DNA of 64,000 bases from positions 35,017,062-35,081,061 of the forward strand of contig CM037785.1 of the NCBI GenBank assembly GCA_021229015.1, read 5' to 3'. Below the pieces are notes generated by a model. That model was not told where the DNA came from, did no database searches, and saw only the letters and a program-made list of their open reading frames with translations. Shown piece by piece: positions 46,791 to 61,350 of this stretch. Every line of letters starts with the position of its first letter. Position 1 is the stretch's first letter. Source of the stretch: Solen grandis (Eukaryota; Mollusca; Bivalvia; Adapedonta; Solenidae). Made by a program: the position numbers and the translations under genes.

Positions 46791-49700
46791 AAAAACTTTT
46801 TTTTTTTTTTAGCTACCTGGCAAACGTTTTTTAAGGTGAGTTATTGTGACCCGATGAATGCCGGGCCCGGTGCCCTCGTCAACATTTAACTCAAAAAAAA
46901 CATTCCCCCCAAAAACACTGGGTCGATTTTAAAAGGAACTTCACAGGTTTTCCCTTGGGTAAACCCTTTCTAGTTTTAAAAGAATTTTGATTCCATGCAA
47001 AAATTGGTTGCCGGCAACGGAAAAAAAAATAAAAAAATTTTTGAAAAACCTCCTCAAAATAGGGAAAATTTCAAAGTTTTTGGCCAGTTTTCCCCTTGGG
47101 TCACCTCTCCAAGTTGTTCAAATTTTTTGATTTTTAAAAAACGGGGCTCCCCAGGGGGCGGGCTTTTCCCTTAAATTTGAAAAAAGTCAATTTTGAAAAT
47201 CTTTTCCCCAAAAGTAGGTGGATTTAAAAATTATTTTGCAAGGTGTTCCTTTTTTCCCTGTTACCAATTGTAAAAATTTTTTGTTTTGAAAAAAATGGCC
47301 GCGGGGGGGGAAGCAAATTTTCCTTTACCAGTATGTATTATAAAATTTTAAGTTTTTTTCCCCCAAATACTCCTTTTTTTGGTGGCAGAGGGAACCTTTT
47401 TTCCCCATATAAAAGATATTGGTTTTTTTCTTTTCTTTAAAAAAACCCCGGTTTGGTGGAAAAACCCGGGATAAGCCCCCTTTTTTTAAATTGTGTTTCA
47501 GCTGAAATATGTTTTTTTCAGTGTTTGTGAAGTTTTCCTGTTAAAAAGTACCCCCCCCGTTTTCCCCCGGTAAATATTAGTTTATATCATTGCCCATTTT
47601 CCCGGTACCCGCACGCACTGGTTTTGTTGAAATAATCTTTAAGCCCCCTCGGGGATTCCTAATATTCAATTGAAAAAATGGCCAATTCCACGTTTAAACC
47701 TTAAGGGCCTTTAAAAATGAAAAAATTCTGAAAAATTCTTGCAAAGAAAAAAAAATTATTTTGGGGGTTCCCTTTTAACCCCAAAATAATAAACATTTTG
47801 TACATTTCCCAAGGCCCCAAAATCATCAAAAAAACGCTTATGGAAACAAAACGTTACGGGGGTGACGAAAACTGAAAAGTCCGTGATTATTTTCCCAATT
47901 TTTAAGGCATATTAAGGGTTCAGTGAAAAGGGCAAATATAAAAAATAACTGAGATTTAATCAGAAAAGGGGCATTTTAGACAAAAATCCCTGAAGTTTAA
48001 GTACTTTTACGTGAAAGGAAAAAGGGAAAACAAGCATTCAATTTCAAAAATTTTTCCCTTTCCCCCTATTTTTCCCCCCATTTTGCCCATTTTTGAATTC
48101 ATAAAAATTTTTGATGTAAACAAACATTCTACCAAGTAACTTTAAAAGGTTTTAGTCTAAAACTGTGGTCAAAAAAGGGGTTTTAAAAAGGGTTTTTTTT
48201 CTAAGATTTGACCGGGGGCCCTAATTTTTAAACCCCAAAGTGACACAATTTTAAACTCACCCAAAAGATATCAGTAGACAAAATCCTGCCCAAAAAATTC
48301 ATGAAGACGGGGGCCAAAAAACTTTTTCCTCTAGAGTGTTAAAAAGGTTTTCTAATTTTTGAAAAAATAAAAAAACTTCATTATATATTTTTTTTTTTTT
48401 TTTTTAAAATATTAAAAAGTTAAGAAATGCACTGGAAAAAAATTTTTGGGGGGTTAATTTTTTTAAAAACAAAAAAAAAAGAGAAAAGGATTGTTTTTTT
48501 TTTTGTACATTTTTTTCAGTATCGCCAAAGGGTGGGGGGGGGGGGAAAAAAGCATATAAGGATCTGATTTGTGGGGGTTTTTAAAAAAATTTATAATCTA
48601 TTTTTTGTTTTTTCCCCCTTTTGACTTTTTATCTTTTTTAATATTTAAAATTTAATTTTAGTTAAAAAAATTTTAAAAATTTTTCATTTAAAAGAGAAAA
48701 CTGTCAATCAAAAATTTTTTTAAAAGGGGAAAGTTACTTTTTTAAATTTTTGCAGCAACTATATTTTTTTTGGTTTTTGGGAAGTTAACCTTTTATTGTG
48801 AGATGGGGTTTTTCTTTTTCCCTTATGGTCACCTTAAAATTTGGGGTTTGTTAAAATTTCCCCGGGGTAATGTGTTTTTTTAAAGGGGAAAATAAAAATG
48901 AAACCCTTTTGTTATTATTTTATCTTTTGTTTTTTTTTAAAAAGGGGGGGCTTTTTTCTTTTTTTTTAAAATATAGACTAAAGTCTTTTTTTTTTTTGCA
49001 CTTCGGGAAAATGTCGTTTAAAGGGAAAAAACCCCACACACCCAAACAAAATCACCCGCTCGATAAAATATCAAACGTTGCCTTGTTTTAAAAATGTTTA
49101 TTAGCATGAGCCAGTCAGAAGGTAAATATTTATTTAAAAATTTTTTTTATAAAATCAAAAATTTTTCAAATAAAATTTTAAAAAAACTTTGACAAGATTT
49201 ATTTTTTTCATTTTAAAAAGTGCAAAAAAAATTAAAAATTACATGTTGGGGGTTTCATACCTGTAAGATTCCACAACGGGTTCCCAAACCTGTAGGACAT
49301 TTTCTGCTTGTTTTTAAAATGTGCCTTTTCAGCCGGGCAGAAGGAGTTTCCACATTTCAGGAACGTGTCTTTCATCCCCCTTGTCCATACGATGACCAAT
49401 TTTAAAAATTTAAAAAAATGGGAAAGTAAAGATTTTTAAAAGCCCACAAAAATTTTTTTTATATCATTCATTTTTTATTGTTTTAAATACAAAAAAATTT
49501 TTAATTTTAAATTATGAAGAAAACTAACAAACAAAAAAATTTAAAACCATTTTCCCTGTAAAAATATGATAAAAGTTTTTTCTAAGGGATACAATAAATT
49601 TGAAGAAAAAAAAAAGTCCTCCGCTTTAAAATACACCAATTTAAATTTTTTCTATTTTTTTTACTAAGTTTTGCCCCTTTTATAAAGTTTTTGGGGGATG

Positions 49701-52264
49701 TTTTTTAAACCGTTTTTTGCGTGCCCCGGGAAACCCCATATTTAAATTTTAAAAATATGAAATGATTTAAAAAATTAAAATCAACTGTTTTTCCCCCTTC
49801 TCTTCTTTTTAAAAATTTGATACGGGATTATTTTTCTTAAAACAAATTCAATTTTAAAACTGTCTTACTGTTAAAAATTAAAGGGAAAAAGCCCAAAACT
49901 TTCCATGTTGCACACACAAAACACTTTTTTTCCTTTTACGAAAACCAGGGAAAAAAAAGGTAAAAAAAAAAAAAAAAAAAAAAAAACTCTTCCCCCCCTT
50001 TTGGGGTTTTTATCTAGCTTTACTTTTCATAAATGCTCCTCCCCTCGCCAGCTATCAATATCATGGGAATGCTTTTTCCTTTCTTTTTTTTACTTTAAAA
50101 AAATTAAAATGTTGATATGAAAGGGGCATGGGTCAAAAAAAAAAAATAATATTTTCCCATTAGTAAAGGGGGTTTGGCATTCCCACCCAAAAACCCCCCG
50201 GGTCGGCTATTTTGTCAAAAAACACCTGATCATAAGTATCCATCACAACCCCAAAGACAGTATTATTCTATATTTTTTTTTATGATGTTTTTAAAATTTT
50301 GGGGAAACCCCTAGGGGGGCGATAAAAAAACCACCCAAAAAATTTAAAACTCTAAATTTAAAAAAGTGAAGCAAGTGCTTTTAAAATTTTTTTTTAAAAG
50401 AAGGATTCAAGCAATGTCAGGGGGTTTCCAAAAAAAACCGTAAAAAAATTTTAAATTCAAAAAATTTAAAAAAATTTCTTTTTGAAAAGTAAACATAACA
50501 AGTTCCTATTTTTTGCATCAAACCACATAATAATTTAGTTTTTAAAAAAGGCGTAACAAAGTAGTTTGGGCAATGGGAAATTTTTGCAAAAAGGGGGGCA
50601 AAAATTTTTTACAATTAAAAAAATTTTCAAAGAAATAACAATTTTAGCAAAATTCCCTTTTTTTATCAAAGGGAAAAAAATACCAGTTAAATTTTTGTTT
50701 AAGAGGAGCTTTTTTTAATGTTTTAAAAAATAAAATGCGCATACTAAAATTTTATACCAAATTTTTCTAATTCAAAAATTCAAAAAATTGAAGACGCATC
50801 AATTGAAAAAATTTTAAAAAAACTTGGTCTTTAAAAAATTTTTACTTAAAATATTGATTGGTAGGCTCTTTTTTAAAAAGGGCTTTTTAAAAAATAAAAG
50901 GGGGAAATCGTCCTCTGGTCCAAGGTTACTTTTCAGTACACTTGAGCAAATTCGAAAACATGCAATTATTATTTTTTTTCCCTAAAAGACCAGTTTTAAA
51001 ATTTTAAAAGAAAGTGAGACAGTCAAAACTTGATAGCGCTTTTCCCTTTTCTTCTTTGGGTAATGTTTCTAAATAAAATTTTTTTCTAATTGTGTTTTGT
51101 TTTTTATTGAGAACAAGGGTTTTTAATTTTTGTAAGATTTATACCATAACTGGTTTTTAAAAAAATTTAAAACCCCCCTTTTTAACCTAAGGAAAATATC
51201 AATTAACGTTGCTATGGGTTTTCCCAAAAAAATGGAAAAAAATGGAATCGAGAAGTAATTAAACGTTTGTGCCCCGGGTTTTTTTTACAGAAAAACATTT
51301 TTTTAAATCAAAAAAATGATAAAAAAAAAAAAACTAAAATTTTCATATTATTTTATTTAACAATTTTAGTCCAATATTTAAAAATTTTTTGGGTTTCCTA
51401 TTGATTTAAAAAAGGGGGTTTCCCCCCCCCCGCCATAATTCACCCCCCTTACTAGGGCTTTTTTTTAAAATTTTTAAATTTTTTTCAAAATTTCAGGGGT
51501 ATTCTTTTAATAAAGACTTTTCAAAATCTCAAAACCTTTCAGGACCCGGAGCAAAAAATAGAACTTACAAAGGCATCAAACAGGACTCATTTTTGATCAA
51601 AAGGAAATTTTCAAATTTTTTTGCTTTGTTTTTAAAAACCTTTCCACACGTTTCCTTTGGTTTTTTAGAAAAATTCCCCGGGTCAAAAAATTTTTTTCTT
51701 AGAAATTTTTTAAATTTTTCCAGTCTGTAAAGGTTTCCACATTTTTTCCATTTTTATCTCCCCCTTTTTTCCCTTTTTTTCTAAATACAACAATTTTATT
51801 TTTGTCCAGATTAACCTGAAGCCCCCAAAAAAATTTACAATTTTTAAGTTTAAAAATTGAGGCATGCTGGGGAAACCCTTTATTTTTCCCCAAAATTCCC
51901 CTATCACGCAAACAACTAAAAATTTAAAAAAACAAATCAAAAATTTAAAAAAAAAGGGTCGATTTTATCCATCCCAAAAATAATTCGATATTATAAGAAA
52001 AAAAAAGGGGTTTTCTAAATGGCCTCACCCCGCATGGGGCCCCCCGAAATAAAAAAGTCGGATAGAAGAGAAAACCCTTTTAAAACTGAAAAACCCTTTT
52101 TAATACATACCCCTTTTCCCCCCAGCAACTTACCAGAAGACCCAAAACCCAAAAAATTTTTATCAAAAAAATGATAAATGCACAAATTTCTTTACAAATT
52201 CTAAAAATGGGGCAGCAAGTCTGCCCTTTTCACTGAGCACTTTGGGTATATAGCAGCAATTTTA
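46791..52264. other. Low-quality sequence; no supportable genes
   Basis: Runs of A, T, C and G of 5 to 20 bases are packed every few bases. Known repeats can be glimpsed beneath: 48190-48360 is an antisense, corrupted version of the 145-bp units at 9413-9993 (TAGACAAA.TCCTG, CTCTAGAGTGTT). ORFs in this stretch are dominated by Lys, Phe, Gly and Pro as expected from homopolymers, and are not genes. Confidence 0.7.
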
Positions 52265-55200
52265 AAAAAAAAAACAAGAGGCCAAAAAAAGGCCCCCCAA
52301 AAACTCACCCCCGAAAAAAGGTTGACCCCCAAGAACATCTGTACCAAAATTTATTTTAAAATTTTGACCAGTTTTTTTGGGGAAGATATTTTTAAAGTTT
52401 TCATTTTTTTTGCCTTGGGAACCATGTTCGACTTTGGGAAAATTTATTTTTTGAACTTTTGTGAAGGTTTTACCCAATTTATCTTTCCCGCCAAAATTTT
52501 AAAAAAAAATTTTTTTCCCTTTGGGTTTTGAGGAAGTTGTTTTTTAAAAGGGTTTTTCTTAAAAAATATAAGGCAAAAACCCCCCCCCCGGCGGGCCCTG
52601 TTTTTATGGGTGAAATAATTTTAAAAACTTTGGGGAGATTGACCCAAAGGGAAAATCTGACCAATTATTTTAAAATTGGCCAGTAGTTTTTAAGAAGATG
52701 ATTTTTAAAGTTTTCATTTTTTTTTTTTTTTTTTGCCAAGGCAACCAGATTTAATGGATAAATTTTTTTTGCAACTTTTGTGAAGGTTCACCCAAGGATC
52801 TTTCCTGCCAAATTTAATCAAATTTTGCCCTGGTTTTAGAGGAATGTTGTTTTTAAAAAATTTTACTAATACATATAGGGAAAAAAAACCCCCCCCCCCG
52901 GCGGCCATTTTTTTTTTACGAATCGGAATAATTTTGCAAAATTTGGGAGGGGGTTTACCCCCAAGGGGAAAAACTGTACCCCAATTTTTTTTTTAAAAAC
53001 TGGCCGAGTTTTTGAGAAGATATTTTAAAGTTTTCATTTTTTTTTTTTTTGTTGCCCTGGCAACCCCCGTTTTTTCATGGATCAAGTTTATTTTAGCAAA
53101 AAATTTTTGAAGGGGTTTTTCCCCAAAGGGCATCCCTGCCAAGTTTTCAAATTTTTACCAGGTTTCAGAGGAAAGCTGATTAAAGTTTTCCCCCCATAAA
53201 AAGGCAAATAAGCCCCCCCCCGGCGGCCGGTTTTTTAAAAAACGGAAAAAATTTAGCAACTTTGGGAGGGTTGCCCAAAAAAACATCTTACCCAAAATTT
53301 TTTTTTAAAATTTTACCATAGTTTTGAAAAAGATGATTTTTAAAGTTTTCATTTTTTTTTTTTTTTTTTGCCATGGCAAAACCCAAAAATTTTACATGGA
53401 TTTAATTTATTTTAAACAAAATTTTGTGAGGTTGACCCCCCAAAAGGGTTTAAACCCCCCCTTTTTTAATTTAAATTCATCCTGGTTTAAGGGGAAAAGT
53501 TGATTAAAGTTTTCCCCATATAATTTAAAAAGGGGGAAAAAGCCCCCCCCCGGGGGGCCCCTTTTTGTAACGGATCGGAAAAAAATTTTGCAACTTTGGT
53601 AGAGGTTGACCCCCAAAGGGAAATTTTGTACCAATTAATTTTTAAAATCGGCCCAGAAAAATTTTTGAAGAAGGGTTTTTTTTAAAATTTCTTTTTTTTT
53701 CTCAAAAGGCAAATTTTTCCCAAGTGGCTTTTGGTCGCCCCGCCGTCGTCCGTCCGTGCGTTGTCCCTCGTGGGGTCGTCAAAAATTTTTTTTAAACGAC
53801 ATCCCCTTTAAACCCCTGGGGCAAATTTTTGAAAAATTGGCAGGAAAAGTTCCCCCCGGTTTTGCCTACAAAATTTTTTTTAAAAAAAAGTTGATCCATG
53901 AAAAAAATCTGGGGTTTCCATGGCAAAAAAAGGGGGAAAAAAAAAAAAAAACTTTAAAAATCACTCCTTCCCAAAATATGGCCAATTTTTAAAATAAATT
54001 TTGGGGGAATGTTCCTTAATCAAACCCCCTTTTTAAAATTTTTAAAAATTTTTCCGATCCGTAAAAAAACATGGCCGCCAGGGGGGGGGGGCTTATTTGC
54101 CTTATATGTTTTTAAAAAAAACCTTTAAAAAACATCTCCTCTGAAACCACTGGACAGAATTTGTTTTAAAATTGCAGGGATATCCTTGGGTAAAACCTTT
54201 TACAAAATTTTCTAAAATAAACTTGACCCCTGTAAAAAACCGGGTTTCCCCCTGGCAAAAACAAAAAAAAATGAAAACAAAAAATCATCTTTTTCAAAAT
54301 ACGGGGCCAAAATTTTAAAAAAAAATTTTTGGGGAATTTTCCCTTTGGGTCAAACCCCTCCCAAAAAAGTTGCTAAAATTTTTTCCACCGTAAAAAAACC
54401 ATCCGCCAGGGGGGGGGCTTATTTGCCTAATAGTAAAAAGGGGAAAACCTTTAAAAAAATCCCTCTGAAACCACGGACAAAATTTGATTAAACTTGGGGG
54501 GGTTGACCCTTTGGGGGCAACCTTCAAAAAAATTGCTAAAATAAACTTGATCCTGAAACTCGGTTGCCATGGCAAAAAAAAGGGGAAAAAAAAAAATTTT
54601 TTAAAAAAAATTTTTCTTAAAAAAACGGCCCAAATTTTTTAAAATAAATTGGAACAGTTTTTCCTTGGGTCAACCCCCCCCCAATTTTTTCAAAAATTTT
54701 TCCCCACCGAAAAAACAGGGGCCCCCGGGGGGGGGGGCTTTTTGCCTTATTGTTTTTAAAGGAAAACTTTAATCACATTTCCCTAAAAAACCCCGGACAA
54801 AATTTTTATTAAATTTTGGGGGGAAAAATTCCTTGGGTAAACCCCCCACAAAAGTTCCTAAAATAAATTTTATCCATAAAAAATCTGGTTGCCTTTTGGC
54901 AACAAAAAAAAAAAAAAAGTAACTTTTAAAAATCTTTTTTTTTAAAAATACTGCCCAAAATTTTTTAAAAAAATTTTGGGAAACAGATTTTCCCTTTGGG
55001 TTTCACCTTTTTAATTCGGTAAAGCGATTTGGGGCCCATCATGGGCCCTTTCTTGTTTTATATGAAAATGAAATTTTTTAAAAAAAATTCTTTTTTTTCA
55101 AAAAGTGCTAACTCGTTTTTAAAGTTTTTTGGCACGGAGTTCCTTGGTCATCTCTCCCAAAGGGGTTTTCCCCATATTATTTTGTTTGGTAAAAAAACAG

Positions 55201-55870
55201 GGCTGGCGAGGGCGACCCCCAACCCCATTTTTTCTAAGTATTTGCTTTTCTTTTCCCCCCAAAAATTTTACCCGGTTCCAGGTGGCGATCCCGGGCCCCA
55301 TCTCCCCTCTTGTTTTTTTTTTTTCCCCAGGAACCAAAATTTCTCAGGGATCAAGTTTTTTTAAAAAATTTTTTGAAGGTTGCCCAAAAGGGTTATCCCG
55401 GCTGGGTTTAAAAAATTCTACCCCGTTTTTTTAAGGAGATTTTTTTTAAAAATTTTCACTATTACATATAAGGCAAATAACCCCCCCCCCGGCGGCCTTT
55501 TTTTAGGGGTTGGGAAAAATTTTTTTTAAAAATTTTTTGGGAAGGGGCCCCCAAGGGGAAATCTAAACCAAATAATTTTTAAAATTTTTGGCCGGTTTTT
55601 TTAAAAAGGGGGGGTTTTTTAAAATTTTAAAAATTTTTTTCTTTTTTTTCCCCGGGGAAACCCCGATTTTTTTCAGGATAAAATTTTTTTTAAAAACTTT
55701 TGCAGAGCCCACCCAAGGAAAAATCCTCCCAAAATTTTTTTTTAAATTTGTCCCCCGGTTTAAGGGGGGGTCGTTTAAAGAAAAATTTTTGGGGCGACTC
55801 ACGACCACAACCGGGGCGAGGGAAAACAAAGGGGGTTGATCAAAAAAACTCATTTTAACACGTTGTGCTC
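52265..55870. repeat. Corrupted array of the 318-bp GGCC-terminal family, in two orientations
   Basis: Begins ACAAGAGGCC (52274). Units with GGTTGACCC..AAGAACATCTGTAC, GAAGATG.TTTTTAAAGTTT and GGCGGCC..TTTTTTACGGATCGGAATAAT run forward to about 53700. A CGTCGTCCGTCCGTGCGTTG tract (53745) follows, and then the same units run in reverse (54000-55020; ATGGCCGCCAGG, CTCCTCTGAAACCACTGGAC). A forward block resumes at about 55380-55870. The clean reference copy is 21478-22168. Confidence 0.7.
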
Positions 55871-56559
55871 AGGGGCAAAAAAAAGTGTAAAACAGTTGAG
55901 CGCCCCCCCGGCCAAAGGGGACGCACAAAAAAAATTTTTATTTTTTGGCCCCAAGTATTAATTCTTTTTTTTTGGAAAAAAAACAAATCATAATTGGTTT
56001 TTTTAGATATTAAAAAAAAAAAAATTTTATTTTTGATTCAAATTTTTAAAAATAAAAAGCTGAATAATTTTTTAAACCCTGAATAACAAAACACCGCAAA
56101 GCACGGCAATATACGCCCGGGGTGGGAAAGTATTGCATTTTTTTTACGGGGGACAATACTGTTTCATTTCCACACAGAAAATGACCATAAAAAAAATTTT
56201 TTTTTTAATTTTTTTATTTATTTTTTTTTTTTGTTTTGTTTTCCTGTGGCTGAATGTAGTTTTTGTTGAGGTTTCCAATATTAATTTTTTTAAAAAAAAG
56301 TGAGAAAGGGCCTTTACGCTTTTGAAATGTTTGAGCATATATCCCCTGCGAAACCCCAAATTTTAAGGCAAATTTAAAATTTGGGTTTAAAAAGAAAAAA
56401 AAACCCCCGCAGTAAAGAGGAGTAGCGTTTCCCAAAAAAAAAAACCGCAGAACCCTGTTTAGAAGATGTGATTATCATTTGGCCAATAAAAATACCAATG
56501 CACAACTCCCCCTTTTATAAGTAATTTTTTTTTAAATTTTAAGCAAACCCCCATAATTT
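55871..56559. other. Low-quality sequence, nothing recognised
   Basis: Homopolymer-rich; no repeat or exon could be read with confidence. Confidence 0.5.
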
Positions 56560-57750
56560 AAAAGGGGGTTTTTTAAGGGTTTTTTCTGCATAGGGGAATT
56601 TTTGGAAAAAAAAGGGCCCAAAATGGGCCCCCTTTGGGGGGGCCCCCAAAAAAGTTTATTGCTTAAAAAAAAAAAATTTTTTTTAGGGGTTTTAAAAATT
56701 TAAATCTGGCTTTTTTTATGGTTTAAATGGGGATAACTCCCCCAAATTTTCAAGTCAATATCAGTTATAAATTTAAAACCCCCCTTTTTGGAAATTTTTG
56801 GGGGGGAACATTTTTTTAAAGTTTAAAAAGATTTTTAAAAAAAAAGAAGTTGGGTTTGGAATAAACAAAGTGAAATCTTGGGATTTTTTTTTATTAAAAG
56901 GGGGGAAAACCCTACCTTTAAAAAACCCATCTCAGCCACAATGAACTCAAACGAGACATATGGTCATTAAAAATGTCAAAATTTGAAAATTGCAAAAAAG
57001 ATGAAGATGCTAGAGTGAAACAAAGTGAAATCGGGTTTTTTTTAAAATTTTAAAAAAGGGGGGCGAAAAACCCCTGACCAATTTTACGGATCTCAGCCAC
57101 ATTTTTTTCGAGACCTTGGGGTAAAAAAACATTTTTCATAAAGTTTGAAGAGATTGTTTAAAAAAATAAAATGCAGGTGTAAACAACTTGAAAATGGCTT
57201 TTTTTAATATTAAAAAGGGGGAAAATAACCCCCCCCCTAAGGGTTTCTTTATCACCATAATCGAACTTGGCCTGTTTTTAGGGTTAAAAAACATTAAATA
57301 AAAGTTTAAAGATAATTGTTTCATAAAAAAAAAGGTGGGGAGTGAAAAAAATTTAAACGGTTTTTTTTAAAATTTTTAAAAAAGGGGCATAACCCCTTTG
57401 ACCAAATTTTTCCCCGACCCCCCAAAAATCGTTTTTGGGGCCGAGATTTATGGTTATAAACTTGTTTTAAATTTAAAAAATTTTTTCCCCAAATAAAATG
57501 AAGATGAAAGTGCAACAATTAAAAATTGGCTTTTTTTAATTTTAAAAGGGGCATAACCCTACCTAAGTTCCGTATCACCAAAAAATCGAATTTGGCCGGT
57601 TTTTATGGTTAAAACATTTTTTTTAAAGAAAAAGATAATTGCTCATAAAATGAAGATGCTAAGTGCAAACGAACAAATTGTGGACGACGGACAGGGAAAA
57701 GGGGGACGACGGAATTCATCATCCTAAAAGCCCCCCCTGAGCACAGTGCT
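56560..57750. repeat. Corrupted tandem array, about 140-150-bp units, copy 1
   Basis: Units share GATTG.TCATAAAATGAAGATG, TGCTAGAGTG.AACAAAGTGAAATC and TATTAAAAGGGG.ATAAC..CTGACC. The array ends with ACGACGGACAGGG and GGACGACGGAATTCATCATC CTAAAAGC..CCCTGAGCACAGTGCT, the usual end of this element type. Confidence 0.6.
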
Positions 57751-58339
57751 GGGGGGAGCAAAAAAGTGACCTGGGGCCCAAAAATTTTCGGGAAATTCTC
57801 GGAGAAAACGAAACCACACTTTTGCAGTTAAATAAAGGGGGAGTAATTCCTCTTTAGTGTAAGGGAGTAGCCCCCCAAAATTGTTTTGTTTAATGGCAGA
57901 AGACAGACAACGGGGGTAAAAATAATATGACCCTTTGGCTTTAAAGACGTTATTTGTATAAAACCCCCCAAAAATATGGTTATTGCGAACCTCCTGCATT
58001 GCAAAACCATATTAAAACTGCTCATGTAATAAAAATTTTTTTTCAAAAGCCTTCATCTTTCGCATGATATGAGAAAATTCCTTTCAGGAAATCACGGGCA
58101 TTCGCTTTTTTTAAACCAAACGAAATACCAGCGCCATCAGTGCCTATATATTTTTTTTCCCAAATGCTATACTGGAAACAACACACACTGACACCATTTT
58201 TTTGGGGCTTTTGGGGGGTTTTGCACTTTTCTTGGTGAGTACTTTTGTTGTTAGGCTTTGCACAGTATTTTTGATTTGTTTTTTTTGTTTTTGGGTTTGA
58301 ACTTCAGGGGTTTTTAAGAGAGGGGGTTTTAAAAATCCC
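57751..58339. other. Low-quality sequence, nothing recognised
   Basis: The two antisense ORFs overlap in different frames and neither has recognisable content. Quality is better here than in the flanking arrays. Confidence 0.4.
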
Positions 58340-61300
58340 ACCAAAAAAGAACAAGGGGGCCAAGGGGCCCCCTTTATCGCTCACCTGAGAAAGGGGATTG
58401 TCAAGAAAAAAATGAAGAGGAAAAAAAAAATTTGGCTTTTTTATGGGGAAAAAAGGGCCCAAAAATCCCCCAAAAGATTGTAATACGTTTTAATTGAACC
58501 CCAATTTCGAAAAATTTTGGGAAAACCCTTGTCTTAAAGTTTAAAAAGATTGCTAAAAAAAAAAAGATGCTAGAGTGTAATCAAAGGAAATCTGGGATTT
58601 TTTTATTTTAAAAAGGGGGGAAAAACCCCCCCAACAACGATTAAAAAATTTTAAACAACTCAATCGGACATTATGGTATAAACTTCAAAAAGTTTAAATT
58701 TTGCATTTTTTTTTTTTAAAGGGGGATAACTTACCCCTTTTTAAAATCTAGCTTTTAAAAAAAAACTCAATCAAGAAAATTATGGTCAAAGATTTTTCCC
58801 AAAAATTTGAAGTGATTGCTCAAAAAATGAAGATGCAAGAGGAAGGGAAAGTAAAATATGGGTTTTTTTTTTAAAATTTTAAAAGGGGGCTAACCCGAAT
58901 TTTGAAAACCCCCCCTTTCAAACCAATCGAGACATTATAGTCATAAGCACGTTTATAAAGTTTTTAAGATGATTGCTAAAATTTCGGTGTAGGTGTTTAA
59001 AAATGTGAAATTTTGGCCCAAAATTTTTTTTAAAAATTTAAAAAGGGGGGGGAAAAACCCGACCTAAAATTTTTGGATCTCAGCCATAACAAACTCAAAA
59101 AAGACATTATGGATAAGCATTGCCAAAAAATTTTTTTGATATTTCCTTTAAAAGATGCATATGCTAGGGGGTAAACAACCCTGAAAACTGGGATTTTTTT
59201 TATTTTAAAGGGGGATAATCCTGACCTAATCAACAATCCCCCTTTTAAAAAAAACTCAATTTTAAGACTTATGGTCATAACCCCTTGCCAAAAAGTTTGA
59301 AGATGTTGTCAAAAGATGAAGATGCAGAGTGAAACAAAAATAAACTTGCATTTTTGAATATTAAAAGGGGGAAAAAACCCTTTAACCCAAAATTTTTAAA
59401 TCTTAGCCAAACGAACTCAATGAGACCTTTTGGTCATAACATTGCCCCCAAAATTTAAGATGGGTTTCTCAAAAATGCGATGTAGGTGTAAACAACGTGA
59501 AATCCAAAAATTTTTTTTTATTTAAAGGGAAAAAACCCCGACCTAAAACAACAATCAAGCTTTTAAAAAAACCCCGCAGACATTATGGTCTAAGATTTCC
59601 ATAAGTGAAATCTGGCATTTTTTTATATTTTTTAAAAGGGGGGGAACTCCTGACCTTACAAAGACTAGCTTAAATCGAACTTTTTAAAACTTTTGGTCTA
59701 AGCATTCCATAAATTGAAAAATGAGCTCAAAAGTGAAAATGAAAAATTAAACAAAGTGAAATATGGTATTTTTTAAAAATTTAAAAGGGGGGTTAACTCC
59801 TCCCTAAAATTTTTGGTTTTTAGCCCCCAAACGAAAACAATCAGCCTTTGGGCATAGCATTCCCCTTAAAATTTTTTGATGATTGCCAAAAAAATGCAGA
59901 TGCTAGGTGTAAACAAAGGAAATCTTTCCCTTTTTTGAATATTAAAAGGGGCATTTTTAAAAATGGGCCTAATTGACAAATTTTTAGCCAAAATCGAATC
60001 AAACGGACCTTTTGGTCATAACATTGCCATAAGTTTGAAGATGATTCTCAAAAGTTTCAGATTTCTAGAGGGTAAAACAAAAGGAAATATGGGAATTTTT
60101 TTTTTTTTTAAAGGGGGTAACTCCTGACCTAACAACAATCTCACTTAAAAAAAACTCAATTTAAAAATTTTTTTGGGGGTAACATTGCATAAAGTTTTTT
60201 TGATAGTTTTCTCAAAAAAGGAGATGCAAAAATGTAAAAAAAAATAAAAAAGGGCATTTTTTAAAATTTAAAAGGGGGCTTAACCCCTGACCAATTGACC
60301 CAAATTTTCCCCCATATTCAAAAACCCAAACGGACATTATAGTTCCCCCAAAAAAAGCCCCTAAAGTTTAAGATATTTTTTTTAAAAAAAGCAGGTGCTA
60401 GAGGGAAACAATGTGGGAAAATTGGGAAAAATTTTTTAAAATTTTAAAGGGGGATAACTCCTACCAATTGCGGAACACCATAATCGACTCAATTGAACAT
60501 TATGGTCAAAGCATTTCCATTAATTTTAAGATATGCTCAAAAGATAGATTTAGAGTGTAAACAAGTGAAATCTTGCATTTTTTGAATATAAAAAGGGGGG
60601 TAACTCCCGACCAAAAATTTACGGGTTTAGCCATAATCGAAATCAATCAAGACTTTTTGGGCTAAGCTTTCCAAAAGTTTGAAAATATTGCCAAAAGTGA
60701 AGATGCAAGGTGTAAGCAAAGAAAATATGGCATTTTTTTAATATTAAAAGGGACTTTAATCCCACCCAATTGACCGCCACCAATTTAAACCAATCGAGAC
60801 ATATAGTCATAAGCATTGCCAAAAAGTTTTTTGTGATTTCTCAAAAATAAATCTTAAATGTAAACAAGTGAAATCTTGCATTTTTGAAAATTTTAAAAAA
60901 GGGGTAACTCTTTACCTAATTTACAAATCTTAGCCATAATCGAACTCATCGAGACCTTTTTGGCATTTTAAACATTCCCTAAATTTAAGAGATTGCTCAA
61001 AAGAGCAGGTGCTAGAGTGAAACAAAGTGAAAATATGGAAATTTTTAAAATTAAAAGGGGGATAACCCCCCCCAAAATTTCCCATCTCGCAATTCAAACC
61101 AATCAGACATTATAGTCATAAGCAAGCCCTAAAGTTTTTAAAATGATTATTTAAAAAATGCAGGTGCTAGAGGTAAACAATGTGAAATATGCATTTTTTG
61201 AAAATTTAAAAAGGGCATAACCCCGACCTAATTGAGGATCTCAGCCATACAATCTCAATTGAGAATTATGTCATAAATTTGTCTTAAAGTTTGAAGATGA

Positions 61301-61350
61301 TTGCCCAAAAAATAAAGGTGATAGAGTGTAAACAAAAAATTTTTTAGCCG
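58340..61350. repeat. Corrupted tandem array, about 20 units of 140-150 bp
   Basis: Starts AACAAGGGGGCCAAGGGGCC .. ATCGCTCACCTGAGAAA (a GGCC-type element end). Each unit follows the pattern CTGACCTAA..CAATCTCAGCCATAATCGAACTCAATCGAGACATTATGGTCATAAGCATTGCC, in pieces, then AAGTTTGAAGATGATTGCTC, then GTGTAAACAAAGTGAAAT. It runs into the 100-N gap. Individual units differ mostly by indels in homopolymers. Confidence 0.75.
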